64,000 nt of DNA from Paenibacillus dokdonensis (GTDB taxonomy: Bacteria; Bacillota; Bacilli; Paenibacillales; Paenibacillaceae). Under the pieces are notes generated by a model. It saw only the letters and a program-made list of their open reading frames with translations, made no database searches and had not been told where the DNA came from. Shown here in pieces: positions 62,918 to 64,000 of the stretch. The stretch spans positions 2,219,939 through 2,283,938 of the forward strand of contig NZ_STGQ01000001.1 of NCBI RefSeq assembly GCF_004916975.1, given 5' to 3'. Position 1 is the stretch's first letter; every line of letters begins with the position of its first letter. Both the position numbers and the translations under genes were made by a program.

Positions 62918-64000
62918 TTCCGTTTTTGTTAGAAAGGCAGCAAAATCTAATTGCATCCGGGGAATTGTAGTGGCTCAATTCTAAAAATGGGCAGACCTGC
63001 AGAATTTCAGCGTTTGCAAATTTTTAAGCTGCGTTTTGGTTCTTTCTAGTGGTAGCAGAAAGAGCGGATACAAGCAGGACGATGGCATTCAGATACTGGT
63101 GAGTCGTTACTTTCTGAATGCCCCAGACATGCATGTCATCTGCAGTAAGATAGGTTTTCATTCTGGAGTTGCATCGTTCCACGCTGGTACGTTCGTTGTA
63201 AAGCTCCTTCCAGCGTTTGGTATCCCGATGCGGGCTGCTAGATCGCCGAAGATCGTCCTTTGCATCTACTTTGACGACCATGCCATAGTTGGAAGGCGAA
63301 CAGGCGGACATTCCTAACGGGCAATCAACTTTACCCGTGGCGTGAGGACATCGGAACTTCAAGTAATCACCGTCAGCACCCCAATAAGTCATCGCGAATC
63401 CCATCGAGCAACAAGGCGTTCCGTTTGATGTCATCCCAGCAGGAGGTTCTTTCTCTCCTCGGGGGTTGAGGGGAATAATGGCTTGCGCCTTCACGTTTCG
63501 AGCGGCTTCGTAAACTTTCATTTGGTCGTAGCCCGCATCGAGCATAAAGAATCGCGCCTTTGTTTTGACAGCCGCCTTTTCAATCAAACCCGGTGCCATT
63601 TCCCCGTCATTGACATGCGCTGGCGTGACTTCCAGTGCGAGCGGCAATTCGCTTTTTGTATCCACAGCCAAATGGAGCTTGTAACCGAACCAAGTCACCT
63701 TGTTTCCGAAGGAGTCAAATTTCGCACCCCAATTCGCATTGCCGGTCTGCTCGCTTTTTCGTTTGGGCTGCTTCTTTTCGAAAGCATGGATGGCGGCGCT
63801 ATCGATTGCAACGTGGCTGCCATCAATAATGCCGTCTTGCTGACAGCGTTTGACCAGATCTTCGAAGAGTTGCTTAGCCAGGTTTTTCTTAGTCAGCTCG
63901 CTGAAGACTCGGCTTAACGTCGAGATGGAAGGGACTTCGCGATCTAGCGGAAGTCCACACTGATAGCGAAATCGAAGATCGGTATCCAAACGATGATGCA
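62903..64000 (-). mobile_element. Insertion sequence (partial), IS4/IS5-like DDE type
   Basis: Begins at the abrupt end of the ATPase gene and continues past the window. It carries a minus-strand transposase. Only one end is in view, so the terminal repeats and the family assignment are open. Confidence 0.65.
63024..64000 (-). CDS. DDE transposase (5' part beyond the window)
   Basis: At least 325 residues of a DDE_Tnp_1-type transposase. Likely catalytic acids: AIDSAAIHAFEKK, FMLDAGYDQMKVYE and NERTSVERCNSRMKTYL. A Cys-containing block (CPHATGKVDCPLG) sits before the last. The frame is open to the window edge. It ends 120 bases inside the IS left end. Confidence 0.88.
   Translation of the reverse strand, partial: HHRLDTDLRFRYQCGLPLDREVPSISTLSRVFSELTKKNLAKQLFEDLVKRCQQDGIIDGSHVAIDSAAIHAFEKKQPKRKSEQTGNANWGAKFDSFGNKVTWFGYKLHLAVDTKSELPLALEVTPAHVNDGEMAPGLIEKAAVKTKARFFMLDAGYDQMKVYEAARNVKAQAIIPLNPRGEKEPPAGMTSNGTPCCSMGFAMTYWGADGDYLKFRCPHATGKVDCPLGMSACSPSNYGMVVKVDAKDDLRRSSSPHRDTKRWKELYNERTSVERCNSRMKTYLTADDMHVWGIQKVTTHQYLNAIVLLVSALSATTRKNQNAA

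Overview
The window reads as a stretch of accessory chromosome from a spore-forming Firmicute, most likely Paenibacillus or a close relative. This is an inference from moderate G+C, strong AAGGAGG-type ribosome binding sites, frequent GTG/TTG starts, an ExsC-like exosporium protein, DUF3889, many AraC regulators and typical Paenibacillaceae transport and hydrolase genes. No rRNA, tRNA, CRISPR array or phage module was found.

Layout. 1-3270: the end of an ABC exporter gene, its permease, and a histidine kinase/response regulator pair. 3300-7230: a small membrane protein, an ExsC-like protein, an alpha/beta hydrolase, and a divergent AraC/PhyH dioxygenase pair. 7440-9610: a TetR gene divergent from a lone dihydrolipoyl dehydrogenase. 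9870-13750: a large secreted protein with a GH18-like motif, then several very small genes and a DUF3889 protein. 13900-19070: a macrolide-type glycosyltransferase, then a LacI gene with two tandem paralogous esterases under two palindromic operators. 19115-28500: nitroreductase, TetX-like monooxygenase, DinB, AraC/sulfatase, ArsR/oxidoreductase and TetR/14-TM MFS modules. 28774-30713: an IS1182-type element. 30740-38165: AraC, sugar-efflux-like MFS, aldo/keto reductase, double GNAT, an ArsR remnant and a short UvrA-like ATPase. 38384-43423: a GntR-controlled sugar ABC operon ending in a PLP-enzyme gene broken by an in-frame TGA. 43590-51132: lipoprotein, a LysR gene broken by TGA, MATE, AraC/Gfo-Idh-MocA and TetR/MFS. 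51204-52454: an IS3-family element. 52630-60870: helical secreted protein, flavin reductase, MarR/quinone reductase, MFS, AlkZ-like protein, a beta-lactam-sensor-like remnant, a frameshifted AraC gene and a MerR/membrane-protein pair. 61621-64000: two GNAT enzymes and an ATPase gene cut off by a third IS, which runs off the window.

How it works together. Most of the window is a series of one-regulator/one-effector modules. Several carry their operators visibly: the same palindrome or repeat is found in front of both regulator and target for the LacI, ArsR, TetR/DHA2, GntR and second TetR/MFS modules, and a MerR operator sits in a 19-bp promoter spacer. The functional theme is sensing and export or modification of small toxic molecules, plus carbohydrate scavenging (sugar ABC importer, sulfatase, Gfo/Idh/MocA, secreted glycosidase-like protein).

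Gene decay is the second theme. At least seven genes are broken: two by in-frame TGA, two by homopolymer frameshifts, one by deletion and a stop, one reduced to its 3' end, and one cut at an IS boundary. Three IS elements of different families lie among them. The homopolymer cases could be sequencing errors; the TGA cases are substitutions in conserved motifs and look genuine, but need read-level checking.
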